From Streptomyces sp. L-9-10 (GTDB lineage Bacteria; Actinomycetota; Actinomycetes; Streptomycetales; Streptomycetaceae), in contig NZ_PHRF01000048.1 of the NCBI RefSeq assembly GCF_004151105.1, positions 62,001 through 126,000 on the forward strand: 64,000 nucleotides of DNA, read 5' to 3'. The first letter of the stretch is position 1, and the number at the start of each line of letters is the position of its first letter. Under the pieces are notes generated by a model that did no database searches, was not told where the DNA came from, and saw only the letters and a program-made list of their open reading frames with translations. Shown here in pieces: positions 25,233 through 33,190 of this stretch. A program made the translations under genes and the position numbers.

Positions 25233-26444
25233 TCACGCCAGGCCCAGTGCGAAGACCGCGAAGCCCGCCGCCAGCAGCCCCGCTGCCGCGCGGCGGGCCT
25301 TCGACGCGCGTGTCCCGGTCCGCCACGGGGCGTCGAAACGGCGCGCGTACCACCCGATGAGGACGAGCAGCGTCGCGAAGAGCGGCATCCAGGTCAGCCG
25401 TGCCACGATCCAGCCGAGGGAGTCGGGGGAGGTCGTCAGACCGGCCACCGGTCCGAGGAAGGACGCGGGCACGGCGGCGGCGAGCATCGCCGTCTGGTGC
25501 CAGCACAGGATCGTCATCGCGCACAGATTGATGACGACGACCGGCGCCCACAGCGCGGGCCTGCTCAGCAGCCGCCCGATCCGGTCGCGCAGCAGGATCG
25601 CCGCGCCGCTCTGCGCGGCGGCGAGGGCGAGCACCAGCAGGGACGGCGGATGCGAGTTGGTACGGGTCTCACCGGGCACGCCGACCATCGACGCCGGGTA
25701 GTGGAAGACGACCAGCAGCGCGGCGAAGAGCAGCGTGCCACCGATGAGCAGGACACGCGCCCCGCGCCGGCCGATCCGGCCCTCGCCCCAGGAGACTCCG
25801 AGCTGATACGCGAACAGCCAGCCGGGCAGGATGTTCACCATGCTCAGCCAGGACGGCATGGTGTCGGCGTAGGGGCCGTAGCGCAGGAAGTCGACGACGG
25901 CGACCGAGACCAGCAGGGGAGCGGCGGCCCAGCCGCCCGTACTGTGTGCGGCGCGCACACAGTACGGGGTCAGCGCGGTGACCACCGTATAGACCCCGAC
26001 GAACCACAGGGGCTGGATCACCAGCGTCGATCCGGTGCGCAGGGTGGTTTCGGGCACGCCGAGCACGTACAGCAGCGGCATCGCCGCCGCCCAGACTGCG
26101 GTCACCCCGAGGACGGGCCTGCCGAGCCGCACCACGCGCTGCCGGAGCCAGGCGGCGGTCGTGGACGTCCGTCTGCGGTACGAGAGCACGGAGGCGTATC
26201 CGCCGACCAGGAAGAAGATGCCCAGCATCTGGAGCACCCAGCTCACCGGTGCGAAGCCGCCGAAGGCGGCGAGCGGGCTGGCGTTGTGCAGGGCGCCGCC
26301 GGCGTCCAGGGTGAAGCCGCCGAGCAGCCAGTGCCCGGTGGGTACGGCGAGCAGCGCGAGGGCGCGCAGCCCGTCGATCGCGCGGTCGCGGTGGGCGGGG
26401 GTCCGCGCCTCGATCTTCTCGATCGTTGTCGCCAGCGTCGTCAT
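25233..26444 (-). CDS. Acyltransferase 3 family membrane protein
   Basis: A 403-residue polytopic protein with about ten membrane segments. The N-terminal block RDRAIDGLRALALLAVPTGHWLLGG carries the Arg and His expected for acyltransferase 3 (OafA/WecH-like) O-acyl transfer, and YRRRTSTTAAWLRQRVVRLGRP is the family cytoplasmic loop. It probably modifies a cell-surface sugar or lipid. Its ATG overlaps the stop of the upstream DUF1023 hydrolase gene by 4 bp (ATGA), so the two proteins are made together. Confidence 0.85.
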   Translation of the reverse strand: MTTLATTIEKIEARTPAHRDRAIDGLRALALLAVPTGHWLLGGFTLDAGGALHNASPLAAFGGFAPVSWVLQMLGIFFLVGGYASVLSYRRRTSTTAAWLRQRVVRLGRPVLGVTAVWAAAMPLLYVLGVPETTLRTGSTLVIQPLWFVGVYTVVTALTPYCVRAAHSTGGWAAAPLLVSVAVVDFLRYGPYADTMPSWLSMVNILPGWLFAYQLGVSWGEGRIGRRGARVLLIGGTLLFAALLVVFHYPASMVGVPGETRTNSHPPSLLVLALAAAQSGAAILLRDRIGRLLSRPALWAPVVVINLCAMTILCWHQTAMLAAAVPASFLGPVAGLTTSPDSLGWIVARLTWMPLFATLLVLIGWYARRFDAPWRTGTRASKARRAAAGLLAAGFAVFALGLA

Positions 26445-27499
26445 CGGACGTCTCCCCGTGTGATCCGGCCCTGGGCGATGGCGGCGAAGGCGCGGAGCGA
26501 GTCCGTGCCGGGAGCGAAGTAGCCGGTGTGGCCCTCGGCCAGTTCGGCGGGCACCCGGCGGGCGCCGAAGGACGGGTCGGTCGGGTCCTGGCCATGGCCC
26601 AGGCCCGCGATCTCGACGTTTGGGACCTTGGAGATCCAGTCGGAGGAGTCCTTGGCGGCCCAGACCCGTGCGTCGGTATGGAGGTCCGCCCTCTGTCCGG
26701 CCCGCATTCCAGGGGCGCCGAGCACCACGATGTCGGTGGCGTTCACCTCGGAGGCGGCGAGCCCGCACACCACGGCGCCGTAGCTGTGGCAGAACAGCGC
26801 GGGTTTCCCGGCCCCGGCGGCCGTGAGCCCCTGGGTGAACCGGGCCAGCCGGCCGGCCCCCGCCTCGGCGAGATCGCCGGTGGCCACGTCGAGACCGAAC
26901 CCGACGGGGGTGGTGTAACCGGCCCACGCGATCACGGCGGTACGGCCGCCCGTCGCGGCCCGCAGCGACCCGGCCATTCCGGCGGGGGTGCCGTACGGAT
27001 CGTTCGTACGGTCGAAGGTCGCCGCGTCGATGTCCGATCCCGGTACGACGACGGACACATGGCGGGCGGTCGCCAGATCCCCGTACACCTCGGCGACCTG
27101 GCCACGGCCGCGCGGGTCGAAGGCGAGGATCTGCCGGCCGGGCTCCGCGAGCCGCTCGTACCGGGGGTCGTGCTCGGCCCGTATCGCGCGGGAGTTGGCC
27201 TCGTACCGCAGGGCGACCGGCGCTCCGTCGAGATTGCCGACGACCAGCGGATGGCGCTGGACGAGCCGTCGGCTCTGACCGGGTGTCAGCGTGGCGAAGA
27301 AGCGGGCCACTTGGCCGGGCGTGGCGCTCGCCGGGTCGGGCAGTGCCCGGCCGAGCGAGTCGTCCGCGCGCCAGGCGGCGCTTCCCACGGGCGGCCCCGT
27401 GACGGCCCGTTGACTGCTGCCGGAGGCCCAGCCCGCTGTTCCCCCGACCATGGTCGTCGCCAGTGCGGCGGCGACCAGGGTCCTCCTGTAGCGGCGCAT
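26441..27499 (-). CDS. Secreted alpha/beta hydrolase, DUF1023
   Basis: A 352-residue exported hydrolase; residues 1-28 form a signal peptide. The DUF1023 core shows QILAFDPRGRGQVAEVYGDL, VVVPGSDIDAATFD and the nucleophile elbow CHSYGAVVCG (about residue 243), with the C-terminal GHTGYFAPGTDSL supplying a His. Substrate is unknown. AAGGAGA precedes ATG 27499. It heads an operon with the acyltransferase. Its upstream region carries the same paired motif as the neighbouring two-component operon, suggesting control by that system. A paralogue lies at 31.0-32.3 kb. Confidence 0.87.
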   Translation of the reverse strand: MRRYRRTLVAAALATTMVGGTAGWASGSSQRAVTGPPVGSAAWRADDSLGRALPDPASATPGQVARFFATLTPGQSRRLVQRHPLVVGNLDGAPVALRYEANSRAIRAEHDPRYERLAEPGRQILAFDPRGRGQVAEVYGDLATARHVSVVVPGSDIDAATFDRTNDPYGTPAGMAGSLRAATGGRTAVIAWAGYTTPVGFGLDVATGDLAEAGAGRLARFTQGLTAAGAGKPALFCHSYGAVVCGLAASEVNATDIVVLGAPGMRAGQRADLHTDARVWAAKDSSDWISKVPNVEIAGLGHGQDPTDPSFGARRVPAELAEGHTGYFAPGTDSLRAFAAIAQGRITRGDVR

Positions 27500-27570
27500 T
27501 CCCGTCTCCTTCTTCCCGCTCGTCCCTGAGGTGGCGAGGAGGAAGGTAGGAAGAGGGTGTGTGGCCGGAC

Positions 27571-27609
27571 GTCACACCGGAGAGCCAACTGACATGTCAT
27601 ACCGGGGTA
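27571..27609. promoter_or_regulatory. Predicted response-regulator sites upstream of the DUF1023/acyltransferase operon
   Basis: GTCACACCG (27571-27579) and ATGTCATACCGGGGTA (27594-27609) lie 72-110 bp upstream of the hydrolase start. The two GTCAnACCG cores are exactly 25 bp apart. The same pair at the same spacing occurs at 29941-29983 upstream of the histidine kinase. Binding by the adjacent NarL-type regulator is inference. Confidence 0.55.
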
Positions 27610-27630
27610 GCGGGGGTGCCGGTCCGTGCC

Positions 27631-27792
27631 GATGGGCGGAGTGTGCCGACGTGCGGCGATGGGCGGGGTGCGCCGACGTGCGGCGATGGGCGGGGTGCGC
27701 CGACGTGCGGCGATGCGCGGGGTGTGCCGACGTGCGGCGATGCGCGGGGTGTGCCGACGTGCGGCGATGCGCGGGTGTGCCGGTCCGTGCCG
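27631..27792. repeat. 27-bp tandem repeat, about six copies
   Basis: Units begin with gat at 27631, 27658, 27685, 27712, 27739 and 27766 and read like gatgggcggggtgcgccgac plus gtgcggc. The last copy decays at its end. The array fills most of the 333-bp non-coding stretch (27500-27832) between the hydrolase start and the response-regulator stop. All three frames are open through it, but I see no ribosome binding site or conserved start, so I treat it as non-coding. Confidence 0.88.
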
Positions 27793-27832
27793 GTGCGAGG
27801 CGGCGCTTACGGACGCCCCCGGGCCGGACGGG

Positions 27833-28513
27833 TCAGGCGTCGCCCGGGGTCACCAGACCCGACTCGTACGCGAAGATCACCGCTTGCGCGCGGTCCCGCA
27901 GCGACAGCTTCGACAGGACCCGGCCGATGTGGGTCTTCACCGTCTGCTCGGCGACCACGAGATGCTCGGCGATCTCCTGGTTGGACAGCCCCCGGGCGAT
28001 CAGTTCGAGCACCTCGGTCTCCCGGGGCGTGAGGCCGCGCAGCCGCAGCGAGGGGTCCTTGCGGCCACGGGCCGGGCGCTGCTGGGCGAAGTCCGCGATC
28101 AGCCGCCGGGTCACGGACGGCGCGAGCAGCGCCTCACCCGCCGCCACGATCCGTACCGCCGCGATGAGATCGGCCGGCGGCGCGTCCTTGAGCAGGAAGC
28201 CCGACGCCCCGGCGCGCAGCGCCTCGTAGACATAGTCGTCGACGTCGAAGGTGGTCAGCATCAGCACCTTCGGCAGACGCGTCACCCCCGTCGGCGGGTT
28301 CAGCAGTTCGCGGGCGGCGGCGAGTCCGTCCATCTCCGGCATCCGGACGTCCATCAGAACCACGTCCGGGTGGACCGAACGGCTCACCTCGACGCCCCGG
28401 CGGCCGTCGGGTGCCTCACCCACCACATCGATGTCGGCTTGCGCCGACAGCAGAGCGGCGAACCCCGCGCGCACCATGGCCTGGTCGTCGACGATGATCA
28501 CGCGGATGGTCAA
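27833..28513 (-). CDS. NarL/LuxR-type response regulator
   Basis: A 226-residue regulator with a receiver domain (phospho-acceptor Asp55 in VLMDVRMPEMDG, acidic Asp9/Asp10, Lys109 in FLLKDA) and a LuxR HTH (LTPRETEVLELIARGLSNQEIAEHLVVAEQTVKTHIGRVLSKL, about 160-202). Its start overlaps the stop of the histidine kinase gene by 4 bp. It probably binds the repeated GTCATACCG elements upstream of its own operon and of the DUF1023 operon. The downstream flank is the 27-bp repeat array. Confidence 0.95.
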   Translation of the reverse strand: MTIRVIIVDDQAMVRAGFAALLSAQADIDVVGEAPDGRRGVEVSRSVHPDVVLMDVRMPEMDGLAAARELLNPPTGVTRLPKVLMLTTFDVDDYVYEALRAGASGFLLKDAPPADLIAAVRIVAAGEALLAPSVTRRLIADFAQQRPARGRKDPSLRLRGLTPRETEVLELIARGLSNQEIAEHLVVAEQTVKTHIGRVLSKLSLRDRAQAVIFAYESGLVTPGDA

Positions 28514-29904
28514 GGGGCGTCCTTCGGGGCCGGACCGGCTGTGCCGGTGAGGTCGGTGAAGCCGGTGTCGGCCAGCGGGAGCCGTGCGGCGACCCGGAAA
28601 CCACCGTCCGGCAGCGGTCCGGTGTCGAGTGTGCCGCCGGTCAACCGTACGCGCTCGCGCATACCGATCAGGCCGTGGCCCGTTCCGCTGGTCTCCAGCG
28701 GTGAAGTGCGCTCGGCGCCGGGGCCGTTGACGATCAGGACGGTCAGCCAGTCGCCGTCGGAGACCACCGAGACCCGGGTCGGCGCGCCGGACGCGTGGCG
28801 CACGACATTGGCGAGCGCCTCCTGCACGATCCGGTACGCGGAGAGGTCCACGGCCGGCGGGACGGGTCCCAGCTCGGCGGGGAGCGACACCTCGGCCGGC
28901 ACCCCCGCCCGTACCGTCGCCTCGACCAGCTGCTGCACCCGGTCGAGGCCGGGCTGCGGGGTGCGCTCGCTCTCCGTACCGTCGCTGCGGAGCACCGTGA
29001 GCAGCCGCCGCATCTCGGTCAGGGACTCCCGCGCGCTCGCCGCGATGGTGGAGAACTCCTCGCGCGCGGAGTCCGGCAGTCCGTCGATCCGGTACGGAGC
29101 CGAATCCGCCTGGACCGTGATCACCGACATGTGGTGGGCCACCACATCGTGCAGCTCACGGGCGATACGGGCGCGCTCCTCCAGCAGTGTGCGCCGGGAG
29201 CGCTCGGCCTCGCTGATGGTCTCCTGCTCCACCAGCCTGCGCTGGGCGTCCCCCCGTTCGCGCAGCGCCGCCGTCACGACGAGGACGACGCCGCTCAGGA
29301 CGAACAGCAGCAGATGGCTGCCGTCGCTGCGGTCCTGCGAGATCAGCTCGAAGAAGAACCCGGCCGCGCCGGTCGCCAGCCAGACCGCGAGCAGGGTGCG
29401 GCGCGATTCGCGCAGCCCCAGACAGGCCATCAGCACCAGATAGCCGACGATCACCGTGGGGGTCCACGGCCAGGAGCGGCCCGCGAGACCGTCCGCGCTC
29501 TGCAACAGGATCGCGCCCACGACATCGGCGGTGAAGATGATCCACCAGGCCTGGAGGGGCCGGCTCACGGCGAGCAGCAGAGGCGCGGCCTGCGCGGTGG
29601 CCAGTGCCCCGGACCAGCCGCCGCCGAGCCGGTAGTCCTGCATGAGGACCGTGGTGGTGGTCGGCAGCAGGCTCACGGCGAAGCCGAAGAGCACCACGTA
29701 GGGCGCGAACCGCTGCCATCGCCTGGGCGCCCGCGCGAACAGCGGTTCGGTGGACTGCGCCGGCGTGCGCAGCGCACCGAAGAGAGCGCGCGCCGCGTCA
29801 CGCCACACGGCGGTGCGCGGTGGCGAGGGCGGCGCCGAAGGCCGGGGCGGCGACGAGGGCCGGGGCGGGGCGGACGGCCGGGGCGGCGGGGCTGGGGTAC
29901 TCAT
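28510..29904 (-). CDS. Sensor histidine kinase, HisKA_3 (NarL partner) type
   Basis: A 464-residue membrane kinase. Residues 1-30 are a Pro/Ser-rich cytoplasmic lead made of near-repeats of PPRPS. About five membrane segments follow (65-215), then the HisKA_3 box ERARIARELHDVVAHHMSVI with phospho-His252 and the HATPase_c domain (NVVRHASGAPTRVSV, GTGHGLIGMRERV). There is no recognisable extracytoplasmic sensing domain, so it may sense the membrane itself. It forms one operon with the response regulator through a 4-bp overlap. Confidence 0.94.
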   Translation of the reverse strand: MSTPAPPPRPSAPPRPSSPPRPSAPPSPPRTAVWRDAARALFGALRTPAQSTEPLFARAPRRWQRFAPYVVLFGFAVSLLPTTTTVLMQDYRLGGGWSGALATAQAAPLLLAVSRPLQAWWIIFTADVVGAILLQSADGLAGRSWPWTPTVIVGYLVLMACLGLRESRRTLLAVWLATGAAGFFFELISQDRSDGSHLLLFVLSGVVLVVTAALRERGDAQRRLVEQETISEAERSRRTLLEERARIARELHDVVAHHMSVITVQADSAPYRIDGLPDSAREEFSTIAASARESLTEMRRLLTVLRSDGTESERTPQPGLDRVQQLVEATVRAGVPAEVSLPAELGPVPPAVDLSAYRIVQEALANVVRHASGAPTRVSVVSDGDWLTVLIVNGPGAERTSPLETSGTGHGLIGMRERVRLTGGTLDTGPLPDGGFRVAARLPLADTGFTDLTGTAGPAPKDAP

Positions 29905-29940
29905 GACCCGTTCAGCCTAGGCAGCGCCGTACGGCCCGGC

Positions 29941-29983
29941 GTCATACCGAGGAGTCGGTCCTGATGTCATACCGCGGTATGAC
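29941..29983. promoter_or_regulatory. Palindromic response-regulator site upstream of the two-component operon
   Basis: The perfect 18-bp palindrome GTCATACCGCGGTATGAC (29966-29983) is preceded by a half-site GTCATACCG at 29941-29949, 25 bp away core to core. The pair lies 37-79 bp upstream of the kinase start. It matches the pair at 27571-27609, which points to autoregulation plus control of that operon. Confidence 0.6.
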
Positions 29984-30027
29984 GCCATGCCCCGGGGAGA
30001 GCGCTACTCGGGGCGTACCCGTCCAGG

Positions 30028-30936
30028 TCACAGCTCCGCCAGCAGTTCCGCCTTCTTCGCGCTGAACTCGTCGTCCGTCACCAGGCCCGCGCGGTGCAGC
30101 TCGCCGAGATGCCGGATCCGCTCCGCCACCTCGGCCGGGTCGCGGCGGGCGGGAGCCACGGCGTTGACCGGAACGGCGGAGCGGCCCGTCGCCGCCGTTT
30201 GGACCGCCTCCAGAACCGCCGCCGCGAACGGCAGCGACTCATGCACCGGTCCGTAACCCGGCCCGAAGACGACGGTCGCCGGATCGTGGTCCGCCGGGGC
30301 GGGCCCCGGCCGCGGCCGCGCCGAGCACGGGTCGTCGCGCCGCAGCAGCCGCAGGTAGCCGTCGAAGCGTTCCGGGGAGCGCCACTCGACGCCCTGGAGC
30401 TCGCCGACCGGAAGACTCTGGTCGCCCGCCTTCCACTTGGCGGAGGAGGCGCCCGTCCAGAACCAGCGGAAGGACACCCGGTCCCCGTCGAAGGACGCCT
30501 TCGCGTCGTACGCCTTGAACTGGAGCGGTGGTTCCGGCGCGGTCACCAGGTAGCGCTCGGCGGGCTCCTGTTCGTCCCCTATGGCCCCGGCCCCGCGGAC
30601 CCGGGCGAGCGCGGCCCGCAACTCGTCGGCGTAGTACTGGGCGAGGGTCTCGCGCTCGGCCGGCAGCAGCAGCCGGTACGGATCGCCGCTCGCCCTCAGC
30701 TGCCCGGCCGCCGCGTCCGTGAGCGGGTCGGCGCCGGCTCGGGGCACAGCGTGCAGCACCACCGTCCCGCGTCTGCCGGGAGTGAGCGTCACCGATGACA
30801 ACGCCTCGTAGGGGACGCGGCGTTCGCCCAGCGCCTGAAAGAGCTTCGGCGTCCGGATCCCCCGTTCGAAGCGGATGAGCACGGAGTCGCTTTCGAACTC
30901 CCAGGTGGCATGGATCCCCTGAAGCACATCACCCAT
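30028..30936 (-). CDS. DUF4429 domain protein with C-terminal SHOCT
   Basis: A 302-residue cytoplasmic protein with two DUF4429 (PH-like) units, the first starting WEFESDSVLIRFERGIRTPKLFQALGERRVPYEAL and the second around YDAKASFDGDRVSFRWFWTG. A SHOCT helix pair ends the protein (RIRHLGELHRAGLVTDDEFSAKKAELLAEL). SHOCT is an oligomerisation motif; the role of DUF4429 is unknown. I chose ATG 30936 (MGDVLQGIHATW); ATG 30945 adds three residues. There is no good ribosome site in front of either, so a leaderless message is possible. Confidence 0.85.
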   Translation of the reverse strand: MGDVLQGIHATWEFESDSVLIRFERGIRTPKLFQALGERRVPYEALSSVTLTPGRRGTVVLHAVPRAGADPLTDAAAGQLRASGDPYRLLLPAERETLAQYYADELRAALARVRGAGAIGDEQEPAERYLVTAPEPPLQFKAYDAKASFDGDRVSFRWFWTGASSAKWKAGDQSLPVGELQGVEWRSPERFDGYLRLLRRDDPCSARPRPGPAPADHDPATVVFGPGYGPVHESLPFAAAVLEAVQTAATGRSAVPVNAVAPARRDPAEVAERIRHLGELHRAGLVTDDEFSAKKAELLAEL

Positions 30937-31044
30937 GTGCTTCATCGTAGGCGGCGGGCGCCCGCACGTCGCCTGCCCCAGAGGGGGAAATCTACGCGCG
31001 TCAGCTCGGAACTCCGTTCTCGCGCCGTCGCCGGCCCCCGGTTC

Positions 31045-32250
31045 TCAGTCGGTGTCCGGGATGCCGCTCCGGCAGGTGTCGGCGCCGTCCGCGCAGCTCA
31101 CCGCGGGGTAGGAACCCACGCCGATCTCCGCGAAGTTGTCGAGGCTCTCCGTGCCCGGCTGGAAGTAGCCGGCGTGCCCGATCGCCCCGCGCGCCGAGAT
31201 CACCCGTGCCCCGAAGCCCCGGGCCACCGGATCGGCGCCGTGGCCGAGACCGCCGACCGCCATGTACGGGACGTCCTGGATCCAGTCGTCACGGTCCCGC
31301 GTGGCCCACACGCGCGCCCTCGTGCGCAGCTGCGCCGCGTTGCCGACCCGCATCCCGGGGCTGCCCGCGACCGCCACGTCCGTCACCCTGCCCGGCAGGG
31401 CGTGCGCGGCGACGCCGCACAGTACGGAGCCGTAGCTGTGGCAGAAGAGCGAGACCTGTGACGTCCCCGGCAGCGCGGCGGTCAGCGCGGTCAGCCGTAC
31501 GGCACCGTCCTCCGCCAGCTTGCCGATCGCCGCGTCCACGCCGAGACCGGCGGGCGCGGTGTAGTCGGCCCAGGCGATGACGGCGGTGCGGGTGCCCGCG
31601 TCGGCGCTCCGCTCGGCGGAGTACAGGGACGCGGCCATGCCCGCCGGCGCGCTGTACCAGCGGTGGGTCCGCTCGAACGTCAGCACGTTGGTGTCGACCC
31701 CGGGGACGATGACGGAGACGCGTTCGGCGCGGTCGAGGTCGCCGAGGACCTCGGCCGCCCGGCCCTTGCCCGACGGGTCGAACGCGAGGATCTGCCGGTC
31801 GTCGCCGAGCATCGACTCGAACCGGTCCACCCGGCGTCCCGCTTGCCGCCGGCCGTCGTCGGACAGTCGGGTGTCGCGCATACGGCGCTCCTCCACCGTG
31901 CGCGCCTGCATCAGGGCGATCCGGTTGGCGCGATACCGCAGGGTGACGGGGGCGCCGTTGAGGTTGCCGACGACCAGCGGGTACGTGGCGGCCAGCCGTT
32001 CCTGCTGCCCTCGGGTGAGGGAGGCGAAGAACGCGGCCAGCCGTTTCGGCGACGCGTCGGGACTCGGCAGGTGACGGACGCCTATCCGGCCCCTTTCCCA
32101 CGCGCTGAGGGCGAGCTTCAGGGGCTCGCCGGGACCGCGCCGATTCGCCACGGCTGTCCAGCCGGTGGATGTCAGCATCACGAACACGACGGCGAGAGCG
32201 AGGAGAGCGCGCCATGCGTTGAGGGTGGGTGAGGAGTCGAAGGAAGTCAC
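31045..32250 (-). CDS. Membrane-anchored or secreted alpha/beta hydrolase, DUF1023 (second copy)
   Basis: A 401-residue paralogue of the protein at 26.4-27.5 kb. A hydrophobic segment (residues 13-31, ALLALAVVFVMLTSTGW) can act as signal or anchor. Shared blocks are RQQERLAATYPLVVGNLNGAPVTLRYRANR, QILAFDPSGKGRAAEVLGDL, the elbow CHSYGSVLCG and GHAGYFQPGTESL. Compared with the first copy it has a roughly 20-residue insertion (RMRDTRLSDDGRRQAGRRVD) and two extra C-terminal Cys (SCADGADTCRSG), probably a disulfide. GTG 32250 is the start; GGAAG is nearby. The substrate is unknown. Confidence 0.86.
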   Translation of the reverse strand: MTSFDSSPTLNAWRALLALAVVFVMLTSTGWTAVANRRGPGEPLKLALSAWERGRIGVRHLPSPDASPKRLAAFFASLTRGQQERLAATYPLVVGNLNGAPVTLRYRANRIALMQARTVEERRMRDTRLSDDGRRQAGRRVDRFESMLGDDRQILAFDPSGKGRAAEVLGDLDRAERVSVIVPGVDTNVLTFERTHRWYSAPAGMAASLYSAERSADAGTRTAVIAWADYTAPAGLGVDAAIGKLAEDGAVRLTALTAALPGTSQVSLFCHSYGSVLCGVAAHALPGRVTDVAVAGSPGMRVGNAAQLRTRARVWATRDRDDWIQDVPYMAVGGLGHGADPVARGFGARVISARGAIGHAGYFQPGTESLDNFAEIGVGSYPAVSCADGADTCRSGIPDTD

Positions 32251-32387
32251 TACCGCTCAGCCTAGGACGAGCGCGGAGGCCCTCGTGACGAGGGTGAGTC
32301 AGCTCACGCGCCAAGGAGGATTGGACCGAGAGTAACCGCACCGAACGCGTAGGCGGCGCTACGCTCCGGCGCGTCGCGCAGCTGTCG

Positions 32388-33125
32388 TCAGGCGGGTCCG
32401 CGTTCCGTATCGCACTCCGGCGTCCGCCAGTTCCCGGCGAGCGCGGGGGTCAAGTGGTCGAGATAGGCCCGGGTGATCTCCTGGAGCGCCTCGACGCTGG
32501 CGTCCCGGCCCTGTCCCCAGAGCCGGCCGGCCACCCGCATGACGCCGGTGAACGCGGCGACGACGACCCGTGGCCGTGGATCGGTGTTCACGTCGAGGCC
32601 CTCGCGGTCCGCGATCAGCCGGGAGAGCACCTCCTCCAGCTCCGCGGTGCGCCGGAGATGAACGGCGACCAGGGCGGGAGTCGACTCGATCAACAGACAG
32701 GTACGCAGATACAGCTCGACCGGGACGATGGCTTCGAGCGCTTCGCTGACGGAACCCCAGGCCGACTCGACGGCGTTGCGCATCGCCTCGAACGGGGTCT
32801 CCTCGGCGGGCCGGGCGCGCAGCGAGTCGAGGAACTTGTTCTCGACCAGGTCCACGACGGCGAAGGCGGCCTCCTCCTTGCTGGTGAAATAGCGGAAGAA
32901 GGTGCGCTGGGACACTTCCACGGCGTCCGTGATCTCGTCGACGGTGGTCTGTTCGTACCCCTGGGTGGTGAACAGTTCGAGCGCCACACGTACCAGGGCC
33001 TCCCTGGTACGGCGCTTCTTGCGGGCGCGCAACCCGACGATCGTGTTCTGCCCGGGGGTCAACGCAATATCCTCATTCCACCGCTTTTTTACTACTTTAT
33101 GCTGTGCGGTCTCACTGTGAGCCAC
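32388..33125 (-). CDS. TetR family transcriptional regulator
   Basis: A 245-residue repressor. The HTH region KKRRTREALVRVALELFTTQGYEQTTVDEITDAVEVSQRTFFRYF spans about residues 36-80, and the ligand domain is helical. The first 30 residues (MAHSETAQHKVVKKRWNEDI) are unusual for TetR and may not be translated, but GTG 33125 lies exactly where a leaderless message would begin from the TTGACA promoter (see 33123-33190). It is divergent from a DHA2 efflux pump and very likely represses it. Confidence 0.88.
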   Translation of the reverse strand: MAHSETAQHKVVKKRWNEDIALTPGQNTIVGLRARKKRRTREALVRVALELFTTQGYEQTTVDEITDAVEVSQRTFFRYFTSKEEAAFAVVDLVENKFLDSLRARPAEETPFEAMRNAVESAWGSVSEALEAIVPVELYLRTCLLIESTPALVAVHLRRTAELEEVLSRLIADREGLDVNTDPRPRVVVAAFTGVMRVAGRLWGQGRDASVEALQEITRAYLDHLTPALAGNWRTPECDTERGPA

Positions 33126-33190
33126 GTGACAGTTACGTGCTTAAGGAATTGTTTGTCAACTGTCAGTGGCTGACACTAACGTGTGCGGTA
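33123..33190. promoter_or_regulatory. Overlapping divergent promoters and TetR operator
   Basis: On the minus strand TTGACA (33159-33154) and TAACTG (33135-33130) are 18 bp apart and point to a start at about 33125, the tetR GTG. On the plus strand TTGTCA (33153-33158) and TAACGT (33177-33182) are 18 bp apart and point to a start at about 33189, next to the transporter ATG. The two -35 boxes share bases. The inverted repeat TGTCAG-TGG-CTGACA (33161-33175) fills the plus-strand spacer, and CACGT-GACAGTT-ACGTG lies over the minus -10. Both genes may be leaderless. Confidence 0.65.

Noticed and set aside
27631..27792. CRISPR array
   Set aside because: Units are contiguous with no unique spacers and there are no cas genes; it is a tandem repeat.
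27626..29443. Repeat-containing plus-strand frame (RRAAMGGV type units) across the 27-bp array
   Set aside because: No ribosome site, it continues antisense to the two-component genes, and all frames are open through the array.
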